Assembly: GCF_008831285.2 (NCBI RefSeq)
Contig: NC_045138.2
Location: forward strand, 39,547,115 to 39,611,114
Direction of reading: 5' to 3'
From: Nymphaea colorata
Lineage: Eukaryota; Streptophyta; Magnoliopsida; Nymphaeales; Nymphaeaceae
DNA: 64,000 nucleotides
Every line of letters begins with the position of its first letter. The first letter of the stretch is position 1. The translations under genes and the position numbers were made by a program. The notes below the pieces were generated by a model that ran no database searches, was not told the DNA's origin, and worked only from the letters and a program-made list of their open reading frames with translations. Of the stretch, positions 49,199 through 62,516 are shown in pieces.

Positions 49199-52100
49199 CT
49201 ATGATCCATCGTGCCTCTTTTGTAGCACGTACTTGACGACTTCATAGAAAGACACCACAATCCCAACTGAAGGCCCAGCGCGGCCTACACGTGGACCAAC
49301 ACCTGTAAATAGTCCCTTGATTCCCCCATCTCTGTTGCAGGAACAATGGAAAGCCGTTAGGCAGAGTTTGACATGCAAGTAGCAGCATCAGATGCGGACT
49401 TCGTGAAGCATCATCTGTGCAAAGAATTTAGGAAGCATATAGAGAAACAGTAACATACACATTCCAGCATTACGACTAACCTACCTCCAAATATCAATCA
49501 ATGTTTGCCTGGTGGTCATTCGCAGTGCCTTGGCAGGATCCTTCTGGAAACAACAATCCTCACATTAGTAACAATTAATGTTTGTTTATGTCAGGACACA
49601 AAATCCTTGACAGATGTGATTATCCCATCCAAGTGCTGAGCTTGATAAAACAGAGAATGTAAAATAGAAACCAGCAGTAACTAGGCCTTTGGCTCCGTAG
49701 TGCTTGCTGTCTAGGAGCCTTGACTGTCAAGAACCCATGGCTCATGACTTTGGAGGAAACGTTTCTGCCTATGCAAGATTACTTGACCCAGTCAGAACCG
49801 AGTAAAAGTTTCAAAAGAAATTCGGCTAGTAAAAGTAATAGCAAAAATATATTCAATTTAAAATTGTATAGCAAGATTGTATAGCAAGATACTCTTCAAC
49901 GAGTGCAAATTTTGTAGATAAGTGAAAGAACTTAAATGTTTCAAGATATGCATAAAAATTATCCAATATCTAAAATTTCTAAAAAGGGACGTACCACCCT
50001 AAGATACCATCCTCAATGAAGCGTCTGCACATGACAAAGGACCTCAATATTTCAATATATGCAAAAACATTATCACAATAGCTAAGACAATTCTGGGTGC
50101 AGGGCCTGTTTAGATAACGAAGTCAGCCATCCAGTCGCACTTTTAACAAGCCTAATATGGGTTTTGCTGTGCTTAGTAAATGAATCCAGACTGCTAATAT
50201 TTTCCAGGTTTAAGAATTTCAGATGTCCCATGTTCCATGTGTCAGACTTTCAGATGGGATCGTCAGGCAGCAAGGACATTCAAAAGTGTCCAATGAATGT
50301 TCCCTAAATATTTCTAGCTTTCCATAAAGCGCCTCTAATATTTGGGGCAGATTCATTGAACACTCACCGAGTGTCGTTACTGCCAAATGACCCCTAAAGG
50401 AGCAAAAGAGAAAACCAGTCGTTCCTGCCAAATGACCCCTAAAAGAGCAAAAGAGAAAACCAGCAGCAGAGAGTAATGCATAACTAGGCAAACTACCTTA
50501 TGTTAAATCAGTCCAATCAAAAATGTGGTTTTAAATTTTTAATAGTGCGCACTTCTAGAGTACACAATAAAAAGGACGATTTCAAAAATGCTATCCTTGT
50601 GATAAAGGATTTATAAAAAAGAAAAAAATAATCATTAATAAAATGAAGCCACTTAGGCTTATCCAAGTTTAGCTGAGAGATACCTCTATCTGTCTTCTTG
50701 TTTTTGCAACATCAAGTGGACATGTCGCAGCAGCAGCAAGGCTGCCTGCCACAAAGCCAGCTGAGAAATTTGCCCCAACAATGCTCACCGCATTGGCCTC
50801 TTCCCCAACCAGTTCAAGTAGCCTTTTCCTAATCTGCAAACAAGACGACAGCTATAACTCCATGACTCCACGTCCTATAACTTGCTTCACATGAATCCAA
50901 ATAAAACAAATTATTAATATTACATCCCAATAATGTTTCAAGGGGTTATTAGTATCGTCTTGCCAGACTACTAACATTAAATAGTTTGAGGGTGAAAAAG
51001 ACTTTTCACATATGAAGTATGAGAAAACTTGAAAGGCCCTCTAATTTTATAAGAATATCAAATCCATCTAAAGTTGCCGTTTATAGATAAGCACCTTCCC
51101 ATAGTAGGATCCTAGAGTTCATGCTTCAAGAGAGAGTAGATCTTCAGACAATAAAAAAACTTTACTTCCCATAAGGAACATAATTTCTCAATACAACTAT
51201 CTTAGTAAAAACAAAAGAAAGAAGACCCATTGACATGTTCACAAATAACGCTATAAAAGGCACACCGATTCTCAGAAACTCAAATTCCTTACCTTAAGGT
51301 TCAAAACTAAACCTACACCATGCTTCCTCAAGTATGCTAGTAAACCAATCTCCTATAAGCCATATCCCATGCATTATGATGCATAGATAGAAGAGCAAAA
51401 GATATCTTACCACTAAAACTAGTCTCAACATCTGATACATCTCCAATATGAGGTTAACTTATAATGATCCCAACAGAAACGCAAATTGCAGTTGATATTG
51501 AGAATTTTTAGTTTTATTTCGAGCACGTACCTCTATGTAGGATCCAACTCAACATTGAAAAGGGGTTGCTTTCATTTGCTGTGACCAAAATAAGGCAATC
51601 TAACTGTGCTCTTGTTCTATATGCTTGTATCGTGGGACCATTATTGCTTCTTGGCTCTATGGTCAATACTAGTAAATTCATACATATATGGATGGCTTTC
51701 TCAGGTTAGCATATCCTCTTATAATTGTTTTTTTTTCTTTCGTTTTTCCTTTTGGGTGACTTTGAATTAGAATATGTGCACCCATGGCTTAAGCATATAA
51801 TACACTCTTAAACCCATGATCCTGTCATCAATTACTTTGAGCAACAATATTTATTGCATGTCTAGCTTTAGTCTTCGTCGATTATCACAACACAATCCAC
51901 ACTTGTCCTAGAAAGAAAACAACTTACTGGGGCACCTCAATGTACACACAGCGAGACACCGAACCCAGACAACATCATAAAGTTGATGAGAAGGATTCGG
52001 AAATAAACTCACTCAAAGCATCTGAGTTACAAGAACAAACATCAGTGTGAACAAGCAGGGATAACTCACAGGCTCAAGAGTAGACCAGCAGATTGCAGAG

Positions 52101-55100
52101 AATGGAACATCACGTGCTAGCTGTGCTCCCACCCCAGTCCACAAGACACGATAACCTTGAACTAAGAGAGAAGATTAGACCAACTTCTATCACAAAGACT
52201 ACAACGTTCTATTGCACTGAAATTCCATTATCCACGTGACTTACCATTCTGTGTGCTTGATGGACTTCTGACAGATGCTGAAACTCCAACCAAAGTTTTC
52301 CACATTCCAGGAGGCTTTGTTCCGGCATGAATCTCTCTAAAAGCCTAATAAGCAGTCGAAAGAGTATGCAGAATTCAAGCGTTTGAATATCCAACCCATG
52401 TCGGCATAATCCCTAAACAGAAATATCTCAAAGTCTAGAGATAACATACCTGCATGCGGGTTCTTGCCAGCTCTATAGGAGAGCAAGCAATACATGCTAT
52501 TGAACGGGCAATAGATCCTGCAAATAATGGGGCATATGGGCTCAAGCTTGGAGAGTTCCTCTCAGTGAATTCCTCAATCCAGTTCCGGAAAAGATCATAA
52601 CAAGGTAAATAAATTCCAACCTGGAAAAAGAAAAAGGTAAGACATTTTGTCATGATGAAGACATATAAATGTAGCACTTTTTCATGAGGACAAACAAAAC
52701 GACAGTTGATAATTCAAAAACTTGAACTCAAAACCTCTAAAAGGAATAATGAAAGAGACCAAGGCTTGTTATTCTTTATGCCATTTAGAGTTCAAGGACC
52801 TTTATGTCAGACTCTACAACCAACACTAGTGGTTCCATTCTCTGCACCTGCCTTTCATTTTTCAATTAACTATTTTATCATGCACGATGGAATCTACTAA
52901 CAATTGCAGCAGACCATGTGAAAGTCCTTATGGTTTTTGTTTCGTTATCGTACATCAAAAATTTGGATTCCAATTTTTAATTATTTTTTTTAATTTGCCA
53001 CTTTCTGCTTTGACCGCTGGATGATGCAGTGATAAAATGGATTAGACACTTCACCAATACATGAGACTAAAACACCAACTCCATTCATATCCACAGAACC
53101 GTTCAGTTTTGCTGGTTTTGCTTCTTTATTTTTTGACTTTTCTTAATGAAATCTACCATCCATTAATGTCCTTTAAACAATGTTTTTACACTTTTACAGC
53201 CTTTCTGTTCCTTTAATCATTAATTCAAGGTTAAAACCTTAGAAAGTGGGCAGCATGCCACATAATCATTAAGCCCTACCAGTTGCATAATTTTATTCTT
53301 TCTATATCATTTTCATTTTTTGTGGTTTGTGCCATCCATGATGAAGAGTATGATACCTTTGCTTTAGAGGGTGCTCTCCTGCACTTTTAAGCACCACCCA
53401 AGTTCTACTTGCCCAATACATTATAACATTAAGATATGAATCATAAAAATTGACACTGTATGAGAGAGACAGGAATTTACAGTTGGTATAGCCAAAGCAA
53501 GGCCTGCATTTGTTCCTCTCCACAACCTAGCAAATCCCTCCTGCACACAGTGACCAAGCAATTGGAAACGGAAATCCTTGAAAATTTAATAAGATATTTT
53601 AATTTACACGTTTTCCCTTAACTGGCGACAGCAAGCATTCCTGAAAGGAACCCATTGCTGGTTATCATAAAATTGCATGTTGAAAACATAAAAATTAGAA
53701 TGACACAAAAAAACTTTACTTTTGCAAGATATAAAACAAAAAGGAACAGAAAAGAAAAATTAAAAGCATTACCTGTCTGATGATTTTGTAGAAGACATCC
53801 ATCGTCCCCTTATAATGAAAACAGTCAGGTGGACAATATGGTTCTGCACCAAGAACCCCACCACGTGGACAGGAAGGAGAACATCTTATATCTGAAAACA
53901 TCTGAACAGTGTGCAGCAGGAAAATCAATTCGTTTCACAGCCGAAAAAAGGATATAAAGTTAACGAACAAGTGAAAAACCTATATGTACAGGAACGATAG
54001 CCTTGTGAACTAATTTAGTGCTATCTAAACTAGGGCTGCAAATAGGTTGGCTCTGATAAGGCATTTTGACAAGTTTTATCTGTAACACATGCACTGTGAA
54101 TCTGTCTGTAATCCTAACTTACATGTTATAACAAAGGCAAGTGACAGAAGATGAACTCGTAGCAAAGATATTCTGCAATCTGACTTGATATCAAACACCT
54201 ATTAAGCCTGTATTCACGCAATCGGATATAGGGAAACATGCAATTGTCATGTGGCTTGTTTCATTGGCAGGATATAAAGAAAACATCGATAATTAAAAAT
54301 TTTGAAACTTTTCTCCAAACTTAGCTGACATTCTTATCTTACTTACGAAATGATGCTTTGGACTTGCCGATCCATGAAGCGGATAGCGGCCTTGTGCGGA
54401 AGGACTCATTCCCGCCTAAAATTCTTTCGACTTTAAAGGCTCTAAAGCAGCACAACTGACCAAATTTTATGGTCCCTTGTGCGGATGCTAGATACTCCAT
54501 CATAAAAGTAATTAAGCCCATTAAATTTTCTTCTAGGCTTAGAAACATAACAAAATAACAAAAGAGTGATTCTTTTAATTCAGCCAGAAATGAAAGCATA
54601 TTGTCTTCTGCATGGCACTGCAAATAAATGGTGAAGCCACAAATGAAAGTATATTGCCTTCTGCATAGCACTGCAAATAAATGGTGAAGAAAAACATCAA
54701 AATGCAAAGAAGCATTGAAGAATTTGTAGGTGTCGCATGTGCACTTAAAAGTGAAACGACCCAGCTCACAAACCAGAGATGCTAAGAGGGTATATCCCCC
54801 GTATATGAGACGGCAAATAGCAGACTATAAATTAAAGAATTGCTACAGTTGCAACCTCCATTGATTGGCATCCTCAATCGAAAAAAATATTCAATACGTG
54901 TAACTAGCATAGATTTCTTGCGGACAAAAGACGAAGGCAGACGTAAATGAAACAATATCCCCCCTTTCGCACGTACCACGTTCGGCCCCAAAGGCGCCAT
55001 TCTTTGTCCGACATGTTGCGGATACTGCCAATAAGCAACTCCGGCAGCCTGAGCCTGCAATCTCGTCTGCAAAACCATCAAAAAGTAACCAAGCCAATCA

Positions 55101-55438
55101 CGAATAAGTACAGGAACCGAATAGAGGAAAAGAAACACGAAATCGCAATACGACCACAACCCAAGATCCAACAAAAAAATCAAGTATTTTCAGGATCAAG
55201 GAAAGCCCGTCATCACCTTGGCGACATCGAGGGGGTTGACGAGAATGGCGGAGAGAACAGCGGCGCCGGCGGCAGAGAACGACCTCTCGACGAAGCTCAT
55301 CCGGGAGTCGGGGTGAGGGCGGGACGTGGGTTGCGCTTCCCTCGTCGGCTCCGTATACATGGACTCCATGCTTCCGTCGAACTCGACCCTCGAGGCCGCG
55401 CCCACCAATGAAGCGAGATTCTGACGGGAGCACACCAT
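49199..55438 (-). CDS. MTM1: Mitochondrial carrier, MTM1/SLC25A39 type
   Basis: A complete inner mitochondrial membrane carrier of 399 residues in ten exons: 55438-55217, 55066-54977, 53901-53773, 53540-53481, 52620-52450, 52344-52245, 52155-52070, 50833-50684, 49543-49485 and 49331-49199, all with GT-AG introns and consistent phases. Three carrier signatures are visible: PLDVAK (69-74), PIELAR (near 215) and PLDVAKTRRQ (near 325). The first repeat has a long loop with a Cys-rich stretch, C111-x3-C115 and C127-x3-C131; in animal SLC25A39 the equivalent cysteines are tied to iron-sulfur control of glutathione import. Plant relatives are called MTM1 and linked to manganese and superoxide dismutase activation. 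Substrate here is inferred. Intron 7 is 1.2 kb and intron 8 1.1 kb, the latter containing a MITE. The start Met is the first ATG of the exon, after a GC-rich leader. Confidence 0.95.
50103..50396. mobile_element. MITE-like element in MTM1-type intron 8
   Basis: The left end GGCCTGTTTAGATAACGAAG is matched by an inverted right end (GGGGTCATTTGGCAGTAACG on the complement). The right end and its flank are then repeated once with a 45-bp period, so a second right-end copy lies at 50426-50441. About 294 bp, no coding. Confidence 0.55.
50381..50470. repeat. 45-bp tandem duplication
   Basis: TGCCAAATGACCCCTAAA plus flank is repeated at 50381 and 50426 with only one or two differences. Confidence 0.85.
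54590..54695. repeat. 53-bp tandem duplication in MTM1-type intron 2
   Basis: Two units begin at 54590 and 54643 (ATGAAAG(C/T)ATATTG...) and agree to about 54692, apart from a few substitutions. Confidence 0.8.
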
Positions 55439-57479
55439 CTGGCTGTGCTTTCCCTCTTCCGCCGCGAGGCAGACGTGGCGGAAGGACTGGTCTGTTTCCT
55501 CTTTAGGGTTTTGCTACTTCCGATTTTAGGAGAAGGAGAGAAGTAGATGGGCGATGGAGGGAAGGGGAGCAGGCGGCGTTCTTCATCGCCTCCCGCCTCT
55601 TAACGGGAATGAATTCTCGAACCTCCCTGTTTCTCGGGGCTCTCCCTCGGGTGCGCGCACACGCACACACAGAGCACGCAAAGTCCGAGAGACGGCACGT
55701 GTCTACCGCGAATCGTCTTCCTTGCCACGCAGCTCAACGGTGTGCGGCTCGAGACCTAGACCCATTTCATACTTAAAATATTAAAAATAATTGAATGGAA
55801 ATAATATATATATATATATATATATATTTTGAAGAATATTTAACCAGCTATTAAATCAGTTGTAAATGTTTAGACAAACAATACAAAAATATAAATTTTA
55901 AATAAAAATATTCATCGCTTTATTTTCTTTGTTTTTTTTTTTTTTACTTTCAAGGTCACCATTCAATTTTATTATATTTTAAAATCAGTTTGTTGTCATT
56001 GAACAAGCGCGACCTGCGACTGCGTGAATCAGCTAATTTATTGGTTCGGCAATATGAACTGCTAAATAATATTTGAATTTGCGAAAAACTGAATAAACAC
56101 GAATAAAAAAAATATAACAAAACAAATAAAATAGTCTAAGAGTTGGCGCTAAATCGAATTCGACGGATTAAGCTGATTTGATGACAGTGGCTGCAACAAA
56201 ATTTATTGAAAACCTTGTCCATAGACATTAAAAGTGTAAAGTCCACGTGCAGACTGGATCTTAACTCCAAGATGGGACCAGCTCTAATGATTTTAATATT
56301 GAAAAAATAGGAAACTTAATCAAATGTTTAATTGGACATTAATTTTCTAAATCACGGCAACCCGTGCCAAGCTTTTTTGTTTCAATTGAACACTAACCTT
56401 ATGGGCGAATTCAAATCGGGTCCAGGTACTTAACCACCTTAATTTAATTTCGTGATGACATAAACAAGCTTTTATTTTCAACCCTAGTGAACTATAATGT
56501 ATTGCACTACACCGAATATTTTAAAAGGTAGTTTTTTAGTTTTTATTTTTTAGTTTTGCCCATTCATATCGAATGTTGATCGTACCAGCGGAGCTATTAT
56601 GTGACTGGTGTGGGCTACTGTCCATGCCAACCCCTGAAATCATGTATTGTGAACTACGCTAATAGGACCTGCCAGATCTTTCTTTCTAAATGAAAGATCG
56701 GATCGATTAGTGCCCCTCAATCAAATTTTTTTCGACTCCACAGCTAGTTGATCGTACCTGTGTCCAAATCAACATTCCTTCCATAGGCGTTGGCTAAGCT
56801 ATGGTAGATTTGTGCGCATCGTTGATAATGTATGTTTTTTTGTGAAGGGGAAGAAAGCCCTAACTCGTGGCCAAGGTCTTGCTTGTGTAAAGGTCCATGA
56901 ACATACTCTTCTACATTTTTGTGGCTTGTGAAGGTGTTGCTTGATGCCTCTCAAATTCGAAGGCACTTTTGTGGACATTCCTTTTTTCTTGGGTGTCATG
57001 CAAGGGCTAAGGTATCTTCACGTGTCTTCTTCTCCTCTAGCTGAGCACTTTAACTTTTATTTGGTTTTAAGGGCTTGTTTTTTTAGTTTACTCATTTTGT
57101 CCGTGAAACTTTGTTGTTTGCTCGGCAACATAAAAACTTTGAGACTAAGTCCGCAACATGGTTGAAACTTTATCCAGGGTCTTTCACATTTTTAGGTTCC
57201 TTTGTTTATTTAATAGTCGCATCACTTGAATATTAAAACATATTTTCTTCGCTTAAAGATGCCCCGAGCGTCACTCCTGACGTTCTTCCCGTGTTGTCTT
57301 TCGTCGTGGCTCATAGTTGTTGGAGTTTTTTTGGAGCGGTACACGTCACAAGTGATACATGTCAATGAGCCATCACATGAACTCGCAAAGACCTGGAGTT
57401 ACTTCCGTTCTTCACCACCCCACGCACAGGGATGAACAACGACTTACGACTTGTTAAAAGTTCATGAACTGAGTCATTT

Positions 57480-57770
57480 GCTTAACAAGGGTCGACTCGA
57501 TCAAATAATTGAGTTAAGTTTGAGCAGAGTCATTGGAACTCGAGTTTATGAGTCGACTTGTTTAAATAGTCAAGTTGAGTTCAAACTCGACACGTAATTG
57601 CCGAGTCGAACTCAAGCCTTAGTCGAATTTGTCTAGCCTTAATCGAGTCGAGCTCGAGCTTGAGCTCGAGCTCAACACGTAAAGGCCGAGTCGAACTCGA
57701 GGTTTTATTAGTCAAGCCGAGCTCGAACTGACTGAACTCAGACTCGACTCGCTCGGCTCGTATACATTGC
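57480..57770. repeat. CTCGAGCT / GAGTCGA-rich patch
   Basis: The self-complementary words GAGCTC, CTCGAG and GAGTCGAC/ACTCGACTC recur many times, including GAGCTCGAGCTTGAGCTCGA near 57650-57670. The patch looks like a degenerate satellite or transposon part; similar patches are common in plant genomes. Confidence 0.5.
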
Positions 57771-58385
57771 TGACTGCACGGTACGGTTCTAAAATGGGTG
57801 GAGTCCAATCTCGCTTAGTTCTGTGAATTATTTTGGTTGCACCGGATCCAACTACCGCTTTTTATTAAATTTCAACTAAAATAGGTTTATTTACTAATTG
57901 CTCGGCCTTATTCCATGGTATTTCGATCCGTATATATAATTTTACGAGTGCTCGAGTTACCAAATTAAATTTGTTATTTATCGATTTAGGAAACACTTTT
58001 TTTTTAAAAAAAAAAAAAACTAGCATTAGTCCGACCAACTATAGAGGTCGTTTGATAGCGGGCATACTTAATGAGCGCTACCATATATCTTAAAACGATA
58101 ACGAGTGACGACCCCATCAAACCATAGAATCCAACTTGGTTACGTCCAGTTATTGGATCTTATTCTAATTCAGTTTAAATATGAGATCCAGATTTGGATC
58201 CAAATACATGGAGTTCAATTTATTTTAGTTTCGTAATGGGCGTGACCAACCTGAATCCTATATGTTTAACAGTAATAAGCTCACCTATCAACAGAGAAAA
58301 GGGAAAGGAGATCCCGTTTCTCTTCAGTTCCCGTAGGGGTTTCATTTAATACGTCAAGTATTGTCAATGAGCATGTTTTGCATAT

Positions 58386-58601
<216 letters not shown>

Positions 58602-61600
58602 TTGACAGATTGTTGGATACCAAATGACATATAAGTGTCAAATCATATCGTAGTCAGTTTTAGATTTGGTCAAAAAAATAAAGGATTTAGACTGACATCG
58701 AATCCAATTATACATAATTAAACGTCGAATTTAGTCATTCAATTCACCCGACTTGAATCCCCGAAACTATGATAGTGTAACCACCGTTTTATTTATTATA
58801 GTGTTTATTCATAATGGGAGGGATGTTGGGAGGTATGTTCCCTACCAATTATCAAGGAGTTTATTAAAAAGGAATCATATGTACATAACAAAAAAAGTCG
58901 AGCTGCTAACACAACAACCCCTCACAAGTAATAAAAATAACTCGACAAAACCAAGAAAAGACTTGAAATGGCTTCTACTAAAAAGCATAATTGAGCAAAT
59001 AAAATGATAACTTGTGGAGTATCCGTCAAAAGAGTCTGAGCAGTCCCTTGCTAAAAAACTCAATTTCTCATACGAGTTCCTTCTACTTTCAATAATAGAC
59101 TTGAAGCGTCTGATCCATCATTTGTTGTTGGAATTGATAGCAAGGGGGATCGAGCTGGTGAATAGCACCGTTTTCCCTCGCTTGATAATGTTAAATTATG
59201 CTTCATCTGCATGAAAAACTTGGTCAACAAGCATTTTTAACTTCATTCCAATGTATGGTTCTGAGACGGAGCTCAGAAGGATTAAATATGAACAAGAATT
59301 GGGTGATTTTAAGGTCAACGTGGCACCAACTCAATCCCTCGACTAAAAGAAATTGAGCTATGGTACACATGAGTCTGTTAGGGATGTCATTAAATCTGAT
59401 TTAAATTCGAGATTCAACTGAATTGTACAACAAAAGAGGATATGGAAAAAATTCTGACATACTATTAAGAATTTGGAACGGATTAGATGTATGAAATGAC
59501 ATCCGATCCGATGTGGATTTGGATTATGATCAGATATATTTTTAAATAAATATCTATTACCCAATATCTATTACCCAAAGGGTTTGGAATCTGTTCAAAA
59601 TCAGATTCAGATGTTAATCTAAAAGCCAGATTCATATTTTGGATTAGAATATGGTATTAGATTTTTTTTATCAGGTTTCAAATCAGAATATATATATATA
59701 TACATCTGAAAAACGGATATGATAAAGTATATCTCCAATGTGGGCGTCCAGTTATAAAAGATAAAAACAATAATAAAAGAATCCGACTCACTCATTTGCA
59801 ACCTACCTTTTCTTGTTTTTTTTCATCGGTTGATGCGCCAAATGAAATCATCACCAATGTGCTCCACCCGAGGTTGGTGAGAATACAATGACAATTTTGA
59901 CATGTTGGTCATATGGTTCTCCATACTCTTACTATATTATAATGTTTAATTCATATAAGCCATGTCGGTGATTCAACCTAATAAGCATGTTCTTCTCTAT
60001 ATCTTATATGAGGATTTGAGATGGGAGCTCAACCTCTTCCTAAATTGGATCTGAAACATGATGCTTTGTATCGAGGGCTCCAATTATTCATTTTTAACTA
60101 ATAGCATAAGCAAATATGAGCAATTTTTTTTAAAATTTGTATTAGTACTTTTAATTATTTATTTATTTACATATATCGACACTCCTCAAGGTATGCAAAA
60201 TTACGAAACAATACTTTGGACTGAGTGAGTAAGAAAAGAATTTTAAGCAGAACCTCTTTTTTTTATGGTACATGGCATGTTTTTAATCTCGAGATACCAC
60301 ATCTTCTTTTTGTGCTTCAACTTGCACATCAGTGACCTTCTTGATACTCCAATTATTTAAAACATACAATCTCAATGTTTACAACATAGAAACTTGATAA
60401 TCCAATTATTCAAAGCATAGATTGGCCACCTGCTAGTTTTCACCAAATTCTAAAACCAAAACTTTTACAGTCGCTATATCAAACAAGACATTGGTGGAAG
60501 ACAATGTAAAAAGAGAAAGTAACAAGTTTTCGATAAGAAATACTTGCTCGTTGACGTGTGCTGCGGACCGAGACTGGTAGGCCGCGATCAAGGCTCGTCC
60601 TAATCACAGAGCTGGGTCCAATATTCTGTGGCTCACGCAGCTCAGCCAGTCCAATTGGCTTCCCAAAGACGACGAAATTGGAAAAATTTGACGTGGTAGC
60701 CAATCACAATTCCCCATTTAAAAGTTTCTCTTCTCCCCCTCGAATAATCCCACAATTTTATTCGTTGATGCTCTTGTTTAAATAATTTATCTTTTTCCAT
60801 TTATCGTGAAAAGCAAAGTTCGGATAAGGTGATTGGCAGCTCTTTTTGTCGCTGACTCAACTAACCAAAGCAGACCCGATCAAGAGCCCAGTGGCCGTGG
60901 GTCCGAGCCCATGGATATAAGGGTCGAGCCCGGGAGCGTGCGAGGGCGCGAAGCCCTTTGATTCGTCCATCTGGATTGCCCCCAGTTTCATTGTGTCCCA
61001 CACGACGTAGCGTTTAGGGAAATTTTCTACTGACGGCCAACTTTATCTGCCTAATTCCCGAAAGCGACTGCCTTTTCTTAATTTTGTTGTACTAATCGGG
61101 TAAGGTTCGCCGTCTTATTTCAGAAATATACTTCGCAGTGTTGACAATCTTGGCACTGGCAGCGAATTGTTTTATGGAATGAACACGTAAGGTGTTGGCA
61201 ATATCAGACCTGAAGAACTTTTTTTTTTTTAAATTTTTTTAAAATAAAAGGTTTTAAGTCAACACAATTAGACATATTTAAAAGGATAAAAGAAACATTA
61301 AAATTGGTATTAATATTTAGCAGTATTGGGTTCGATTTCAGTTCGAAACTATGATCCAACTTATTTAGGGCGGTTGGAGTGACAAACATAGGTTGATTCA
61401 GGATGATTGAAAAAAGCAGTGAACTACGGGATCGTATCTCTCCTGATGGGTCATTGCGATTACAAGTTGGATGTCTAATTGTCCAGACGATAATGATACT
61501 ATCTTGTACTTAAACCGGACCTATTGTTAGGTTTTTCTAGGTCTAGTGCTATTAAGAAAGGTCCAACTTTCATTATGACATAACACCCAAGGCACCTTGA

Positions 61601-62372
61601 TGGTGAGCAAACATTTTAAAAAATCAATGATTAAGGCAGACCGATATTTAAACAAGCAAATTACCAAGAAAGTGTTTAGGTGGCACTAATTTGCAAATAA
61701 GTAATTTATTTGGGTTTGCCTGGACAGTTTTTAGCACAAACTCTCATGTGCCTGTGCTACTGCCTGTTTGCAACCATTACTTTAACATGTGGGGAGAAAA
61801 AGCCAACCTTAGACTTGGGAAGAACTTTTTTTTTTATTTAACTATTTTTTATTAGATTTGAATTGTTGTTCTCCTTTTTTTTTTTTTTTTCCCTTATCAG
61901 TTTTTGTAGGTAAGATGGGCACATGCCCACCTACCCCACTGTATCTCTGCCTCCATAATCCATTAGAAGTGACATTTTACTTTCGAGTTTAACGTCACAG
62001 CTTGAAAAAACACGCAAAATGAATAATTATTAGGGCTTCTTCGGAAATCGTCTCCAAAATAGTTGGGCCCCTGAAGAAAAAAAAATTCCGTTTCCCCTTT
62101 TACGCCGCAGGGCTCGCCGTCGACGAGTTTCCGGCGCATCGCGGGGTTAGGTTTTCGGTCGTACTAACGGAAAGCGGGGACGTTAAGATACGAAACACAC
62201 TTAAAAAAGGAAGGCCCAATATGAGGGCGCGAGTGAGAGACTGAGAGTTGTGCGAGCGAAGCCTGAGTTGGGTAGTGAGTCGCCGTCCGCCTCCACCTCC
62301 CACTCCCTCTCTGGTGGCTCGCATTTCTTCACCTTCCGCGGTGGATCTTTTTCATTTTTCTCCTCCGCCGAC

Positions 62373-62396
62373 ATGGTGATCTCTTCTCTTGGTTGA
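62373..62396 (+). other. Candidate upstream ORF in the ADNT1-type leader
   Basis: ATG GTG ATC ... TGA, seven residues, ends 120 bases before the main start. It counts only if the leader includes this segment, which is not shown by the sequence. Confidence 0.35.
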
Positions 62397-62516
62397 GAAG
62401 CCGCCGCCGCCGGAGATCTTCTCCTTGCCACGCCGGAGGCTTCCTTTTATCTCGCTCGCTCAATCGACAGTAACTACTGTGTTGTTCCTCTGTGACGGGG
62501 CTAGGGTTTCAGTTTT

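Noticed and set aside
55554-55784. 76-codon open frame upstream of the MTM1-type gene
   Set aside because: It is in the GC-rich promoter of the opposite-strand gene and has no recognisable relatives.
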